A stretch of DNA of 64,000 nucleotides, taken from assembly GCF_051307055.1 (NCBI RefSeq), contig NZ_CP149994.1, positions 1,116,001 through 1,180,000 on the forward strand, given 5' to 3'. Shown piece after piece: positions 53,200 through 62,623 of the stretch (position 1 is the first letter of the stretch; the number at the start of each line of letters is the position of its first letter). The translations under genes were made by a program, and so were the position numbers. This stretch comes from Dryocola sp051307055. GTDB taxonomy: Bacteria > Pseudomonadota > Gammaproteobacteria > Enterobacterales > Enterobacteriaceae. Below the pieces are notes generated by a model, which worked only from the letters and a program-made list of their open reading frames with translations, did no database searches and was not told the DNA's origin.

Positions 53200-55719
53200 T
53201 CATAGACTTACGAGCACGGTAGCCATAAAACAATCGACAATTTCTGGGTCGATACGGTCGCTCAGGGAGAGCGTTTCTCCGCTGAGTATGTTGCGGTAGC
53301 GGCGGTGAGCAAGCTTATCGGGCAGGGCGATTTCCGCCTGTGCAGGCGACATCGACTGGTTTTCCAGCAGCGCGCTGAAGACGAGGCGCGGCGCGATAAT
53401 AATCAGCGCATCGTCGCTTTCCGCGCGGGCGAAGGCGATGAGATTCTCTGCCTGCTTGCCCGTAGCGGTAAGCGGCAGATAGTCGCCTCTGCGAAACAGC
53501 GTCGGCTTCTGCTGGCGCAAATGCAGGAGCCTGGCGACAAGGTGCTGCTTAAGCTGGCCGCTCCGATCCTCTTCGGTGTTAAAGGCCAACTTTTTATCTT
53601 CATCAAGCATCCGTGCGAGCGCGGCGAAATCGGGTGCACGGCGGTTATCAGGATCGACCAGGCTGAAATTAAGCGCCTCGCTTCCCTGATAGATATCCGG
53701 TACGCCCGGCGCCGTCAGCTTGATGACCGTCTGGGTGAGGCTGTTGACCAGGCCGGCGCGGATAAAGGGCTGCAGCGCGTCGGAAAAATCCTGCAGGAAG
53801 GCTTGGTTTTCCGGTGAGAGCAGGTGGCGGGCATAGTCGAGTACCGCTTTTTCATAGGCGTCGTTGCTGTCGCCCCAGTCGGTGCGCAGCTTCGCCTCCC
53901 GCAGCGCTTTTTCCACAAAAGCAAGAAACCTCTCTTCAAGCGCCTGCAGTCCCGCCGCATCTTCCGGGCGTAGCCTGGGCGGCCAGACGCCAGCCAGCGC
54001 CTGATAGAGCATCCATTCGACGGACGGTTTCGGCGCTGTACCATCCTCGAGCCTTATGACTTTGTCCTGGTTCATCTGGCGCCAGCGGGCAACGCATTCG
54101 GTCCAGCGCTCCGGCGCTTCGGTAAGCGTATAGAGCCGCGCGCGGGCATCCTCGCCGCGTTTAGTATCATGTGTCGAGGTGCCTGAAAGCGCATCCGGCT
54201 GCCTTTCGAGCCGCGTTTTCATCTCCGCGTGGAAGCGGTCAAGCGAGAAGGCGCGGGGTATCGGTTCGGCGCCCACCTCGTTCAGGGCCAGCTCCATGTT
54301 CTGCCGGAAGAAGAGCGTATCCTCTACCGATTTCGCCATCAGCGGACCCGTTAGCTGCTGGAAGCGCGTACGGAAGATGGCGGCCTCGTCGGCAGCCTCT
54401 GCGGAAACTTCGCCTGCGAGGATACGGGTAAGAAAATCGAGCGCCTCGGGCGCAGGAGCATGCGCGCTGGTTCTCACACTTTCGGCTACCCTTTGCAGCA
54501 TGTCATAGCTTTCCGCCGGTAATCCTTGCGCCGTGCCGTAGGTGCGGTAGACCGGAAAGGCGATCAGCAGTTCGCGCAGGGCTGGCAGAATAGCGTCTTC
54601 CTCCAGCGTCACCTTTTCGCTGCCGGCGATAGCCATAGCAAGCGTCAGCAGCCTGGTGAACTCGCCTTCGAAGTTCCTGGTCACCATCAGCAGCTTGGCC
54701 GCCCGCAGCTCGGCTGCCATATTTATCTGTTTGCCCATAACCTCATGCCAGGCCGTGCGCAGGACGCGGATCCTGTCGCCATCCACCAGCACATCGGAGA
54801 GCGATTCGATAAATTCATAACCGGTGGTGCCGGAAACCGGCCACGCCGCCGGAAGCTGTTCGCCCCTGCCAAGGATTTTTTCAACCGTGATATAGCACGC
54901 CGGCCCGGCCTGCTGGCGGAGGCGCTCAAGGTAGGCCTGCGGATCGGCCAGCCCGTCCACGTGATCCACCCGCAGCCCGTCGACCGCGCCGGAATGGACC
55001 AGCTCGAGGATCAGCCTGTGCGCATCGTCAAAGACGTTCTGCTCCTCAACCCGCACGCCCGCAAGCCCGGTTATCTCGAAAAAGCGGCGGTAGGAAAGAT
55101 CGCGCGGCGCATCCCGCCAGGAGATTAATCGCCAGGGCTGGCGCTCGTGCAGGGCGGCGATCTCCGCCTTGTCGGTAAGCTGCAGAAGTTCGGCCTCGCG
55201 GCCTTGCCAGGTATCGGGCGCCAGCGGGTAGAAGCTCTCAAAATAGGCGAAAGCGGGCCTGCCGGTTTGCGGATCGGGCTTTATAGTAATCTCGCCATTT
55301 TCCAGCACCTTCCCGAAAGCGTCGCCGAGGAAGGGCAGGGTCAGGCGACGCGACCAGTCGATATCGAAATGGCGGGCGTAGCGGCTGTTGGCGCCATTCT
55401 CAATAACGTCACGCCACCATGCATTTTCCAGCGAGGCGGCCATATGGTTCGGCACGATATCGAGGATCAGACCGAGCCCGGCTTCCTTCAGCGCCGTTAC
55501 CATGCGATCGAAGCCTTCGCGGCCGCCGATAGCAGGCTCTATTTCATTGAAGTCGGTCACGTCATAGCCGTGGGTGGAACCGGCTGTGGCGGTAAAGATC
55601 GGCGAGGCATAGAGATGGCTGATGCCAAGCCGCTTCAGATAGGGAACAAGGTCCGCGGCGTGGTCGAAGGTCATGCCGTTGCGGAACTGAATGCGGTAAG
55701 TCGCGGTTGGGATCTTCAC
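53200..55719 (-). CDS. treY: TreY, maltooligosyl trehalose synthase
   Basis: 839 aa GH13 enzyme that turns the reducing-end glucose of maltodextrins into an alpha,alpha-1,1 link. N-terminus IPTATYRIQFRNGMTFDHAADLVPYLKRLG and SHLYASPIF are family marks; GLRVDHVDGL, YITVEKILGRGEQLP and GTSTHDTKRGEDARAR carry the catalytic residues. The start overlaps the treZ stop by ATGA. Trehalose made this way protects against osmotic stress and drying. Confidence 0.95.
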   Translation of the reverse strand: MKIPTATYRIQFRNGMTFDHAADLVPYLKRLGISHLYASPIFTATAGSTHGYDVTDFNEIEPAIGGREGFDRMVTALKEAGLGLILDIVPNHMAASLENAWWRDVIENGANSRYARHFDIDWSRRLTLPFLGDAFGKVLENGEITIKPDPQTGRPAFAYFESFYPLAPDTWQGREAELLQLTDKAEIAALHERQPWRLISWRDAPRDLSYRRFFEITGLAGVRVEEQNVFDDAHRLILELVHSGAVDGLRVDHVDGLADPQAYLERLRQQAGPACYITVEKILGRGEQLPAAWPVSGTTGYEFIESLSDVLVDGDRIRVLRTAWHEVMGKQINMAAELRAAKLLMVTRNFEGEFTRLLTLAMAIAGSEKVTLEEDAILPALRELLIAFPVYRTYGTAQGLPAESYDMLQRVAESVRTSAHAPAPEALDFLTRILAGEVSAEAADEAAIFRTRFQQLTGPLMAKSVEDTLFFRQNMELALNEVGAEPIPRAFSLDRFHAEMKTRLERQPDALSGTSTHDTKRGEDARARLYTLTEAPERWTECVARWRQMNQDKVIRLEDGTAPKPSVEWMLYQALAGVWPPRLRPEDAAGLQALEERFLAFVEKALREAKLRTDWGDSNDAYEKAVLDYARHLLSPENQAFLQDFSDALQPFIRAGLVNSLTQTVIKLTAPGVPDIYQGSEALNFSLVDPDNRRAPDFAALARMLDEDKKLAFNTEEDRSGQLKQHLVARLLHLRQQKPTLFRRGDYLPLTATGKQAENLIAFARAESDDALIIIAPRLVFSALLENQSMSPAQAEIALPDKLAHRRYRNILSGETLSLSDRIDPEIVDCFMATVLVSL

Positions 55720-57503
55720 TTAACGTCTCCCCGGGCAAGTCGGACAAGGATGGAGTGCTGCGGCAGCGCATTTGCCGCTTTCGGCCAGGCGAAAATAGTC
55801 TCGCCAGGTAAATCGGGAAGCGGCCGGGTTTCCTCGCCGATATTGAGCGCCATCGACAGCGTGCCCTGCGGAAAGCTCCAGCGCACGGCGAAGGATCCTT
55901 CCGCTGTTTTTACTACCTTGCCGGCATCGCCTCCGGCCCTGGCAAGCAATGGCACAATATATTCCTGGCGCAGCGCCAGCAGCTCGCGGGTGAAAGCCAG
56001 CCACGCTTTGCCTTCTTTACTCTCCGGTTTCCGCCAGTCAAGCTTTGACGTTGCAAAGCTTTTTTCAGCATTCGGATCGGGCACGCTTTCGCCCTCATGA
56101 CCGGCGTGACCCTCGAACTCTTTCGCACGGCCCTCGCGCACGGCTTTTGCGAGATCGCCGTGGAAATCGGTAAAGAAGAGGAAGGGCCTGGTCTCGCCAT
56201 ATTCCTCGCCCATAAAAAGCAGCGGGATATGCGGCGAGAGGAGCAGGACGGCGAGCAGAACCTTAGTGCGGTCGGCGCCGGCCAGTTCGATCAGCCTTTC
56301 GCCCCGGGCGCGGTTGCCCACCTGGTCATGATTCTGAATGAAGTCGACGAAGGCGACCGGCGGCTGTCCGGCGCTTTTCACGCCGCGCTTCTCGCCCGTG
56401 TGCGGCGAGACCTCGCCCTGCCATGCGAAACCTTCCGCCAGGCTGCGCGCCACGAACTTTTCCGGCTCGCTGGCAAAATCCTGGTAGTAAGCGTGCGTTT
56501 CGCCGGTGGCGAATACGTGGATGCTATTGTGAAAGTCATCATTCCATTCGCCGGTGAAGAGCGGCACCGAACCGTCTTCCCCGCGCGGATGCAGAAAGAT
56601 AACGTTGCGGCTGTCTTCGGTGGTCAGGTGGACAGGCCGGTCGGTAATGCCGGCGCGAATACGTTCGGCGATTTCGATCAGCACGTGCTTGTCGGAACTG
56701 TCCTCGATCTGATCGATCGCGTCGAAGCGCAGGCCGTCAAGATTGTATTCATGCAGCCAGTAGAGCGGCGCTTCCAGGATATAGCGGCGGGCCGCCTCGA
56801 TATCATAGGCGATGCCGGCGCCCCAGGGCGTCGAGCGTTCCTTATGGAAGAAATCGGGCGCCAGCAGCGGCAGGTAGTTGCCCTCCGGGCCGAAGTGGTT
56901 GAGCACGATATCGAGCACCACCGAGAGGCCATAACCGTGCGCGGCATCGATAAAGGCTTTGAAATCCTCCGGCGCGCCATAGGCGGAATGCGGCGCGTAG
57001 AGCAGCACGCCATCGTAGCCCCAGCCACGATTGCCGCCGAACTGCGAGACGGGCAGAACTTCGATCATGGTGATGCCGAGTTCGGCAAGGTATGGCAGTT
57101 TGTCTATCGCGGCCCGGAACGTGCCTTCCGGCGTGAAGGTGCCGATATGCATCTCGTAGACTACCGTATCGATCCAGGGGCGGCCGCGCCATTCGCTGTT
57201 CTGCCAGCGGTAGCGGGTCGGGTCGATGACGAGGGAAGGGCCGTTAACATCCGCTTTTTGAGCGCGGGAGGCCGGATCCGGCACGACCGTGCCGTCGACA
57301 AGGACGTAGTTATATTCCGCGCCTGGTGAAACCCCGGTGACCAGCAGTTCGAACCAGCCGTCGCCGCTCCGGTTCATCTCTTTCTCTTCGCCGGAAAGCC
57401 TGAGCGTGACCTTGTCCTGACCGGGCGCCCAGAGACGAAAACGAACTTCGTTGGCGGCTACGTATTCGGCCCCCCAACTTTTAGGAAATGATTTGGACTC
57501 CAT
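55716..57503 (-). CDS. treZ: TreZ, maltooligosyl trehalose trehalohydrolase
   Basis: 595 aa from ATG 57503 (GAGG box 7 bp upstream; a 14-residue longer start at 57545 is not favoured). CBM48-like N-terminus (VRFRLWAPGQDKVTLRL), then GH13 blocks GYDGVLLYAPHSAYG, LRFDAIDQIED, VHLTTEDSRNV and FIQNHDQVGNRA. It frees trehalose from the TreY product. First gene of the operon treZ-treY-glgX on the minus strand. Confidence 0.95.
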   Translation of the reverse strand: MESKSFPKSWGAEYVAANEVRFRLWAPGQDKVTLRLSGEEKEMNRSGDGWFELLVTGVSPGAEYNYVLVDGTVVPDPASRAQKADVNGPSLVIDPTRYRWQNSEWRGRPWIDTVVYEMHIGTFTPEGTFRAAIDKLPYLAELGITMIEVLPVSQFGGNRGWGYDGVLLYAPHSAYGAPEDFKAFIDAAHGYGLSVVLDIVLNHFGPEGNYLPLLAPDFFHKERSTPWGAGIAYDIEAARRYILEAPLYWLHEYNLDGLRFDAIDQIEDSSDKHVLIEIAERIRAGITDRPVHLTTEDSRNVIFLHPRGEDGSVPLFTGEWNDDFHNSIHVFATGETHAYYQDFASEPEKFVARSLAEGFAWQGEVSPHTGEKRGVKSAGQPPVAFVDFIQNHDQVGNRARGERLIELAGADRTKVLLAVLLLSPHIPLLFMGEEYGETRPFLFFTDFHGDLAKAVREGRAKEFEGHAGHEGESVPDPNAEKSFATSKLDWRKPESKEGKAWLAFTRELLALRQEYIVPLLARAGGDAGKVVKTAEGSFAVRWSFPQGTLSMALNIGEETRPLPDLPGETIFAWPKAANALPQHSILVRLARGDVK

Positions 57504-57866
57504 TCGATTGCCTCGTTTAACCCAGAAGTGAGCAATGGACGACATCGCGCGGGATCTGCTCCGGTGATGCGAGCTTTATTAGCTTAATTTGTCATATAGT
57601 CCGGATGCCGTAACGGGTCGGAGCGCCCCTGGTCGCCACGAAAAATGGCGCGCCTTCAGAGTGGTGATGTTGAAACGGTGTCCGATTGTCCCAGCATCAG
57701 GCAACATACGAGAGTAATCATAGACGATGATGCGGGAGTTGATGGCCGCTCCAGGCGCTGAAACCGGGCCGGGCAGAAGGCGCTTCAGGTAAAGGCGGGG
57801 ATAAGTGGCTGACCTGTGTGGGTGATCTCACACAGGTGTGTCTGTCAGTCTCAGGGAAATAATTAA
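57504..57866. other. Presumed promoter region of treZ-treY-glgX, with a CRP-like site
   Basis: About 360 bp without a gene. At 57812-57837 an inverted repeat ACCTGTGTG / CACACAGGT includes TGTGG-GTGATC-TCACA (57817-57832), a CRP-type site with one mismatch, but it lies closer to lipB's end than to treZ (about 310 bp from the treZ start). I see no convincing -10/-35 pair or riboswitch. Confidence 0.5.
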
Positions 57867-58508
57867 TCAGGCGGAAAGGTATTCCGTTTGCGGATTATCC
57901 AGCAGCTCGATAAGCCTGGCCACCAGGCGCGGCTGAATATCTGCGACCGTCATCCCCGGCTTAAGGTCTTTTACCTGGGTCATCTCAAGGCCGGCATAGC
58001 CACAGGGGTTGATGCGCAAAAACGGCGCCAGATCCATATCGATGTTCAGCGCCAGGCCGTGGAACGAGCAGCCTTTACGGATCCGCAGGCCCAGAGAGCA
58101 GATTTTACGCCCGTCAACGTAAACCCCCGGCGCGTCAGCGCGTGGGCAGGCTTCGATGCCGACATCAGCGAGGGTATTGACGACGGTTTGCTCAAGGATG
58201 GTGACTAATTCACGCACGCCGAGCTTTCTGCGCCGCAGATTCAGCAGAACATACATCACCTGCTGTCCCGGGCCGTGATAGGTCACCTGGCCGCCACGAT
58301 CGCTCTGGATAACGGGGATATCGCCCGGCACCAGCACGTGCTCCGCTTTTCCGGCCTGGCCCTGGGTAAACACGCTCGGGTGTTCCACCAGCCAGATTTC
58401 ATCGCGGGTTGTTTCATCGCGCTGGTCGGTAAAGTCGTGCATCGCCTGTGAGACAGGTTCATAGGGCCTGAGGCCGAGCTGGCGAATCAGAATGGTTTCT
58501 TGAGACAA
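57867..58508 (-). CDS. lipB: LipB, octanoyltransferase
   Basis: 213 aa, same as E. coli. Moves octanoyl from ACP to lipoyl domains. RGGQVTYHGPGQQVMY, CSLGLRIRKGCSFHGLALN (catalytic Lys) and RINPCGYAGLEM (catalytic Cys) are conserved. It is followed upstream by ybeD on the same strand, as in other enterobacteria. lipA, its partner enzyme gene, is 7 kb away beyond the trehalose block. Confidence 0.97.
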   Translation of the reverse strand: MSQETILIRQLGLRPYEPVSQAMHDFTDQRDETTRDEIWLVEHPSVFTQGQAGKAEHVLVPGDIPVIQSDRGGQVTYHGPGQQVMYVLLNLRRRKLGVRELVTILEQTVVNTLADVGIEACPRADAPGVYVDGRKICSLGLRIRKGCSFHGLALNIDMDLAPFLRINPCGYAGLEMTQVKDLKPGMTVADIQPRLVARLIELLDNPQTEYLSA

Positions 58509-58561
58509 AATACTGTCCCCGGCAGGTAAGAAAAGGTGGGCGGATTATACCACAGCAGAAT

Positions 58562-58586
58562 GAAAACACCCGGCTGACGCCGGGTG
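58562..58586 (-). terminator. Terminator of ybeD
   Basis: CACCCGGC-GTCA-GCCGGGTG on the minus strand followed by TTTTC, just after the ybeD stop and upstream of lipB. Confidence 0.85.
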
Positions 58587-58591
58587 AGAAA

Positions 58592-58855
58592 TTACAGCAC
58601 CATACGAACGATTTCGATATTACCCAGCTCTTCGTACAGGGTTTCTACCTGCTCAATGTGGGTAGCCGTGATGGTGATGGAAACCGAATGGTAGTTACCT
58701 TTGCTGCTTGGTTTGACCTGCGGCGTGTAGTCGCCCGGCGCGTGGCGCTGCACCACCTCAACGACCAGATCAACCAGCTCCGGCTTCGCCAGTCCCATTA
58801 CTTTGTAAGTAAACGGCGTAGGGAATTCGAGCAGTTCTTTAAGATTGGTTTTCAT
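58592..58855 (-). CDS. ybeD: YbeD, DUF493 ACT-like small protein
   Basis: 87 aa, the family length, with LKELLEFPTPFTYKVMG, GLAKPELVDLVVEVVQRHAPGDY and an ACT-like beta-alpha fold. Its position between dacA and lipB is conserved. Proposed link with lipoate metabolism is by neighbourhood only. Confidence 0.95.
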   Translation of the reverse strand: MKTNLKELLEFPTPFTYKVMGLAKPELVDLVVEVVQRHAPGDYTPQVKPSSKGNYHSVSITITATHIEQVETLYEELGNIEIVRMVL

Positions 58856-58960
58856 GGTAGCTCCAGCGTTACGGCAATAAAATAACTCCCGCGCAAAGGC
58901 GGGAGCTGCATTGATGAACAGTATATGGGGGCGTTATTCACACTTTCAAGCGTTCAATTA

Positions 58961-60172
58961 TTAACCGAACCAGTGGTGGAACATCAGTTTGATGTAGTCG
59001 ATGATTCGGCTAAAGAAATTCCCTTCCGGCATTTCCTGCAGCACCACTAGCGGACGCTGTTCGATAATTTTGCCGTCAAGCTGGAAGTTAATGGTACCGA
59101 CAACCTGATTTTTCTGCAGCGGAGCGTGCAGTTCAGGCGTGTTCAGCACATAGCTGGCTTTCAGATCTTTCATACGACCGCGCGGGATGGTCAGGTAAAC
59201 GTCTTTATCCACGCCAAGGGACGCACGATCGTTGTCGCCAAACCAGGCTGGCTCCGAGGAGAATTCTTTCCCGGCTTTAAGCGGAGAAACGGTTTCAAAG
59301 AAGCGGAAGCCCCAGGTAAGCAGCTTTTTGCTCTCCGTTTCGCGGCCTTTATAGGTGTGCCCGCCCATCACTGCGGAGATCAAACGCATCTGCCCTTCGG
59401 TCGCGGAGGCGACCAGGTTGTAACCTGCGGAACTGGTGTGGCCGGTTTTGATACCGTCGACGTTCAGGCTCTTATCCCACAGCAGGCCGTTACGGTTCAT
59501 CTGACGGATATTATTGAAAGTAAATTCTTTTTCTTTATAGATGCTGTATTCGTTCGGCACGTCGCGGATCAGAGCCTGACCAATCAACGCCATATCGCGT
59601 GCGGAGCTAAATTGTCCCTCGGCGTCCAGGCCGTGAACGGTCTGGAAATGGGTATTCTTCAGGCCAAGGGCGGAAACATAGCTGTTCATCAGGCCAACAA
59701 AGGCGTCCTGGCTGCCGGCGACAAAATCGGCCATCGCCACACAGGCATCGTTACCGGACTGCAGGTTAATCCCGCGAATCAGTTGGGCTACCGGCACCTG
59801 CATACCGGGCTTGAGAAACATCAGCGATGAGCCTTTAAAAACCGGGTTGCCGGTCGCCCAGGCATCGTTACCCACGGTGACTACCGCGTTCTCATCAAAC
59901 TTGCCGGCTTTCATCGCCTGACCAATCACATAGCTGGTCATCATTTTGGTGAGGCTTGCCGGATCGCGGCGGGCGTCGGCGTTGGATTCAGCCAGCACTT
60001 TTCCTGAGTTGTAATCGATCAGGATGTACGCTTCCGCATCAATCTGCGGAACGCCCGGGATCATTGTTTTAATGTTCAGGTCGTCAGCTTGAGCGCAAGC
60101 CAAAGCACTAAAGGTAAGGGCCGTAGAAAGCGCCAGGCGCTTAACAAAACGTACAGGAAGGGCTGTATTCAT
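58961..60172 (-). CDS. dacA: DacA, PBP5 D-alanyl-D-alanine carboxypeptidase
   Basis: 403 aa, same as E. coli. Signal peptide (ALSTALTFSALACAQA), then S73-L-T-K76 (the SxxK nucleophile, S44 in the mature protein), SGN motif in LQSGNDACVAM and KTG in DGIKTGHTSSAG. C-terminal amphipathic helix (FFSRIIDYIKLMFHHWFG) anchors it to the periplasmic face. It trims pentapeptides in peptidoglycan and is needed for normal cell shape. Confidence 0.98.
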   Translation of the reverse strand: MNTALPVRFVKRLALSTALTFSALACAQADDLNIKTMIPGVPQIDAEAYILIDYNSGKVLAESNADARRDPASLTKMMTSYVIGQAMKAGKFDENAVVTVGNDAWATGNPVFKGSSLMFLKPGMQVPVAQLIRGINLQSGNDACVAMADFVAGSQDAFVGLMNSYVSALGLKNTHFQTVHGLDAEGQFSSARDMALIGQALIRDVPNEYSIYKEKEFTFNNIRQMNRNGLLWDKSLNVDGIKTGHTSSAGYNLVASATEGQMRLISAVMGGHTYKGRETESKKLLTWGFRFFETVSPLKAGKEFSSEPAWFGDNDRASLGVDKDVYLTIPRGRMKDLKASYVLNTPELHAPLQKNQVVGTINFQLDGKIIEQRPLVVLQEMPEGNFFSRIIDYIKLMFHHWFG

Positions 60173-60315
60173 GATAAGAACAACGACATCCGTGATGGAA
60201 TTAAAAAAAGTGCCTTACTATAGCAAATGCGATTTTTGCTGACATCCGACTTTGCGCATGATTTGTTAATGAGCTTTACACTAATTTACGCGCTGCGCAG
60301 GCCAGCAAGTTTCGC

Positions 60316-61497
60316 TTACATAGCAGGTGCGTTTGTAATAAATGACTGCTGCTGGGCTTCGCTCATCAGCCGCTGCTGCAGCGCCGCGGCTTCGCTACGG
60401 CTGCCAAAGGGGCCAAGCTGCACGCGGTAAACGGCGCCGTTGCTTGAGACCGCGCCCGGCACCTTAAACTGCTGGCTGAGTTTCTGCTGCCATTGCGTCG
60501 CGCGGGCCTGGTCGCTGACGGCGCCTACCTGAACCACGTAGCGCCCTGAAGCTGCGGCTGGCGCCGCGGTCTGAACGTTGCCCTGTACGGAACCTGGAGC
60601 AGTCACAGGAGCAGTTTGCTGGACCGGAGCTGGCGGAGCAGCAGGCGCGGCGGTTTGCTGAACCGGAGCTGGAGCTTCCGCGGCTGGCGCTGCAACTTCC
60701 GTGGCCGGCGCTGGCGCAGGCTCATTGGTTTCAATAACGCCAGGTGCAAGCGGCGTTGCAGCGCCCAGGAAACCGCTGCTGTTCACTGGCGCACCTGTTG
60801 CGTCTTCGCTTCGCAGCGAAGCGTTACTGATGGCGCGAACATCGCCCTGCGGCGCATCCGCCGGAGCGGAAGAGGCGCTTCCCATGCCGGTGTTTAAATC
60901 CGGACGAGGGGGCAGGGCATAAGTTTGTTTAGCAATGGTGGTACAGGCCGTACCCGGACCTGACAGGGTGCCGTCTTGCGCCACCAGAATCGGGTCGATC
61001 CGTACTTTAGTATTGTTCGACGTGTTAAGGCGATCCGCGGAAGCGCGGGAAAGTGAAATCACGCGATCGTTGCCGTAAGGGCCGCGGTCGTTAATGCGTA
61101 CCACAATCATGCGGCCGTTAGCGAGGTTAGTGACGCGCGCATAGCTTGGGATGGGCAGCGTTGGATGCGCGGCCGTCAGCGCCATGGCGTCAAAAGGTTC
61201 GCCTGAGGCCGTCAGGTTGCTTCCGGGCTCCGCATCATAGATAGCAGCCAGGCCAGCCTGGCTAAAGTTGGCCGGGTTCTGGACAATCCTGTAGCTTTTA
61301 CCGTTATTTTCGTAATCCTGATTCACCGACGGATTCAACGGCTCATAGCGCGGCTCAGCACCGCTAATTTCTACCGCCGGACCATTACAGGCCGCCGGTT
61401 GCGGCTGCTGGTTTACCTGCGGTTGTTCGACATCACCGGACGAACAGCCAGCCAGAATGGCGGCTGCTACAAAAATACCTGGCCAATGCTTAACCAT
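60316..61497 (-). CDS. rlpA: RlpA, septal lipoprotein with DPBB and SPOR domains
   Basis: 393 aa. Lipoprotein signal (GIFVAAAILAGCSSGD, lipobox LAGC), double-psi beta-barrel in residues about 77-170 (GLAAIYDAEPGSNLTASGEPFD and VVRINDRGPYG), then a long Pro/Ala/Gln-rich linker and a C-terminal SPOR domain (GRYVVQVGAVSDQARATQWQ) that binds denuded glycan at the septum. The linker is longer than in E. coli (362 aa). Next to mrdB and dacA as usual. Confidence 0.96.
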   Translation of the reverse strand: MVKHWPGIFVAAAILAGCSSGDVEQPQVNQQPQPAACNGPAVEISGAEPRYEPLNPSVNQDYENNGKSYRIVQNPANFSQAGLAAIYDAEPGSNLTASGEPFDAMALTAAHPTLPIPSYARVTNLANGRMIVVRINDRGPYGNDRVISLSRASADRLNTSNNTKVRIDPILVAQDGTLSGPGTACTTIAKQTYALPPRPDLNTGMGSASSAPADAPQGDVRAISNASLRSEDATGAPVNSSGFLGAATPLAPGVIETNEPAPAPATEVAAPAAEAPAPVQQTAAPAAPPAPVQQTAPVTAPGSVQGNVQTAAPAAASGRYVVQVGAVSDQARATQWQQKLSQQFKVPGAVSSNGAVYRVQLGPFGSRSEAAALQQRLMSEAQQQSFITNAPAM

Positions 61498-61508
61498 TGC
61501 GCACCTCG

Positions 61509-62621
61509 TTACACGCTTTTCGACAACATCTTCCTGTGGGTATGTATCGACATCACGATACCAAACCCGGCCATCAGTACGATGAGGGCCGAGCCCCCGT
61601 AGCTCACCAGCGGCAACGGCACGCCGACCACCGGTAAGATACCACTAACCATGCCAATATTAACAAACACATAGACGAATAAAATTAGCATCAACCCGCC
61701 TGCCATTACGCGGCCAAAGGTTGTTTGCGCCCGGGCGGCGATATACAGCCCGCGCATAATAAGCAGCAGGTAAAGCGCAAGTAACACCAGTACGCCAACC
61801 AGCCCCAGCTCTTCTGCCAGAACGGCGAAAATAAAGTCCGTATGGCGTTCGGGAAGGAACTCAAGCTGCGACTGCGTGCCGTGTAGCCACCCTTTGCCGC
61901 GCAAACCACCGGAGCCGATCGCAATTTTGGACTGAATAATATGATAGCCCGCCCCGAGCGGATCGGTTTCCGGATCGAGCAGCATCATCACGCGCGCACG
62001 CTGGTAATCGTGCATCAGGAAGAACCAGAGAATCGGAATAAACGCCGCGAGCAGCAGCACCGCGACGCCAATTAAACGCCAGCTCATGCCGGAAAGGAAC
62101 AGTACGAACAGGCCTGAGGCCGCAATCAGAATGGATGTCCCAAGGTCCGGCTGGGCCGCGACCAGCAGCGTTGGCATAAAGATCAGCACCAGCGCGATAC
62201 CGGTGTTTTTCAGCGTAGGCGGGCAGACGTCGCGGTTAATAAAGCGAGCAACCATCAGCGGGACGGCGATTTTTGCAATCTCTGACGGCTGGAAGCGCAC
62301 GATGCCTAAATCCAGCCAGCGCTGCGCCCCTTTCGAGATGGCCCCGAAGGCGTCAACCGCGACCAGCAAAATAATACAGACGATATACAGATAAGGCGCC
62401 CAGCCTTCATAGACGCGGGGCGGGATCTGCGCCATGACGATCATCGCCATCAGCCCCATCAGGATCTGGCCGACTTTACGCTCCATCATGCCCATATCCT
62501 GGCCGCTGGCGCTCCAGACGACCAGCGCGCTGAAGACCAGCAGCGCAAGGATAGTGACCAGGAAAAGCGGGTCGATATGGATTTTATCCCAGAACGATTT
62601 TTTATTCGGATTATCAGTCAT
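61509..62621 (-). CDS. mrdB: RodA (MrdB), SEDS peptidoglycan polymerase
   Basis: 370 aa with ten membrane helices. SEDS motifs WLHGTQSQLEFLPERHTDFIF and GVPLPLVSYGGSALIV are present. It polymerises glycan strands for cell elongation with PBP2. Its start is 2 bp from the mrdA stop, so the two are coupled. Confidence 0.98.
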   Translation of the reverse strand: MTDNPNKKSFWDKIHIDPLFLVTILALLVFSALVVWSASGQDMGMMERKVGQILMGLMAMIVMAQIPPRVYEGWAPYLYIVCIILLVAVDAFGAISKGAQRWLDLGIVRFQPSEIAKIAVPLMVARFINRDVCPPTLKNTGIALVLIFMPTLLVAAQPDLGTSILIAASGLFVLFLSGMSWRLIGVAVLLLAAFIPILWFFLMHDYQRARVMMLLDPETDPLGAGYHIIQSKIAIGSGGLRGKGWLHGTQSQLEFLPERHTDFIFAVLAEELGLVGVLVLLALYLLLIMRGLYIAARAQTTFGRVMAGGLMLILFVYVFVNIGMVSGILPVVGVPLPLVSYGGSALIVLMAGFGIVMSIHTHRKMLSKSV

Positions 62622-62623
62622 GG

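Noticed and set aside
14827..57329. Long antisense ORFs opposite fdnG, treZ, palQ and other genes
   Set aside because: They lie wholly opposite genes with full motif support. High-GC coding DNA gives long open frames on the other strand.
57817..57832. CRP control of the treZ operon through the TGTGG...TCACA element
   Set aside because: One mismatch and about 310 bp from the treZ start; it is as close to the lipB end. Kept only as a note in the intergenic feature.
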